DNA from: Bacteroidales bacterium UBA4363
GTDB lineage: Bacteria; Bacteroidota; Bacteroidia; Bacteroidales; Paludibacteraceae
Direction of reading: 5' to 3'
Length of the DNA: 5,307 nt
NCBI GenBank assembly: GCA_002393965.1
Contig: DGSL01000020.1
Span: 388-5,694, forward strand
In this document: positions 4,756 through 5,307 of the stretch, piece after piece
Position numbering within the stretch: the stretch's first letter is position 1
Layout of the letters: each line of letters begins with the position of its first letter
Position numbers and translations under genes: made by a program
The notes under the pieces: model-generated
Seen by the model: only the letters and a program-made list of their open reading frames with translations
Told to the model about the DNA's origin: nothing
Databases searched by the model: none

Positions 4756-5307
4756 TACAGGCTATACAATTTCTATTGTCGCTCACGCTGCTCGTCGTTG
4801 CTCATGAGTTCGGGCATTACTTTTTTTCCCGTCGATACGGTGTGCGTGTAGAGAAATTCTATATGTTCTTCAACCCGGGATTTGCGCTGTTCAGGGCACG
4901 GAAGGTGAATGGAAAATGGAAGTTCCGTTTCTTTGCCAAGAACGAAAAGCCGTCGGACGTGCCGTTGGAGGAATTGCCGGACGAAGACTGGCGTAAATAT
5001 CCTCAGAACACGGAATGGGGAATCGGATGGTTGCCGTTGGGCGGATACTGTCGCATAGCCGGCATGGTGGACGAGACACAGTGGAACGAATCGAAGGACC
5101 ACACACCAAAGCCTTGGGAGTACCGTGCCGCCAAAGCGACGCACCGCCTGCCCATCATCACGGGTGGAGTGTTGGTAAACTTCGTGCTTGCCCTGATGCT
5201 GTATGTCGCCATCCTGTTTACATGGGGTCGTTCCTACCTCCTATTCAGTGACGTGAAGCAAGGTTTTGAGTTCTCGGAGCTGGCGAAGGAATATGGATTC
5301 CGCGACG
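4752..5307 (+). CDS. rseP: RseP-type site-2 intramembrane zinc protease (5' part)
   Basis: A membrane metalloprotease that cuts substrates within the inner membrane; in E. coli RseP performs the second cleavage of the anti-sigma factor RseA. Substrates here are unknown; anti-sigma factors of ECF regulators are a reasonable guess. The first 185 codons are present; the frame runs off the window, and family members are about 440-460 residues. Seen: a hydrophobic N-terminal helix (about 2-24) carrying the zinc motif HEFGH (18-22, with catalytic Glu19); VEKFYMFF (33-40); GIGWLPLGGY (90-99), the conserved PLGGY segment; IAGM (102-105); and a second membrane helix (about 136-158) with GGVLVNFVLA (138-147). 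The third zinc ligand and PDZ domains would lie beyond the end. The insertion between VEKFY and PLGGY is of the type seen in Bacteroidetes proteins. The start ATG is at the usual distance before HExxH. In Bacteroides this gene usually follows dxr; here 1.4 kb of non-coding DNA precedes it. Confidence 0.95.
   Translation, partial: MIQAIQFLLSLTLLVVAHEFGHYFFSRRYGVRVEKFYMFFNPGFALFRARKVNGKWKFRFFAKNEKPSDVPLEELPDEDWRKYPQNTEWGIGWLPLGGYCRIAGMVDETQWNESKDHTPKPWEYRAAKATHRLPIITGGVLVNFVLALMLYVAILFTWGRSYLLFSDVKQGFEFSELAKEYGFRD

Noticed and set aside
4682..4858. 13-bp direct repeat GTGTAGAGAAATT at 4682-4694 and 4846-4858
   Set aside because: One chance pair of 13-mers is not very unlikely in 5.3 kb, and one copy lies inside conserved rseP codons.

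Overview
The window looks like chromosomal DNA from a member of the Bacteroidales, most likely Prevotellaceae or Bacteroidaceae. The evidence is: a good Bacteroidetes-type promoter (TTTG, 20 bp, TATCTTTG) before pyrK; genes without clear Shine-Dalgarno sequences; a class 1B PyrD/PyrK pair; and a site-2 protease whose N-terminal half (HEFGH, then VEKFY, PLGGY and GGVLVNF) resembles Bacteroidetes RseP as I remember it. The genus is an inference.

Left part (about 70-3316, all minus strand): a probable three-gene operon read right to left. It starts at a promoter at 3285-3316 and runs pyrK (FAD/[2Fe-2S] electron-transfer subunit), pyrD (dihydroorotate dehydrogenase, overlapping pyrK by 13 bp) and, after a 52-bp gap, a malic enzyme. 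It ends at a strong intrinsic terminator at 71-113. PyrK and PyrD together oxidise dihydroorotate and pass the electrons to NAD+. The malic enzyme converts malate to pyruvate. It matches the catalytic half of MaeB but lacks the C-terminal phosphotransacetylase-like domain usual for that family, and no remnant of that domain lies downstream.

Middle part (about 3317-4751): 1.4 kb with no convincing gene and a very unusual composition. From left to right it holds: a strong hairpin with a T-rich tail that would stop leftward transcription just before the pyrK promoter; a doubtful 36-codon ORF in front of that hairpin; about 230 bp with nothing recognisable; a tandem array of 11-bp AT-rich units (3740-3937, best from 3762) that ends in 22-bp copies; a long purine-rich tract on the plus strand (about 4041-4385; 200 of 240 bases at 4081-4320 are purines by hand count); and an A-rich stretch with small inverted and direct repeats. 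Several apparent ORFs here are products of the repeat and of the purine bias.

Right part (4752-5307, plus strand): the first 185 codons of an RseP-type intramembrane zinc metalloprotease, cut by the window end. A possible 20-codon leader ORF with an AGGAGG upstream overlaps its start codon as ATGA.

I found no mobile-element gene, CRISPR array, rRNA or tRNA. The most interesting material is the gene-free middle region. Nothing in it proves a new biological system.
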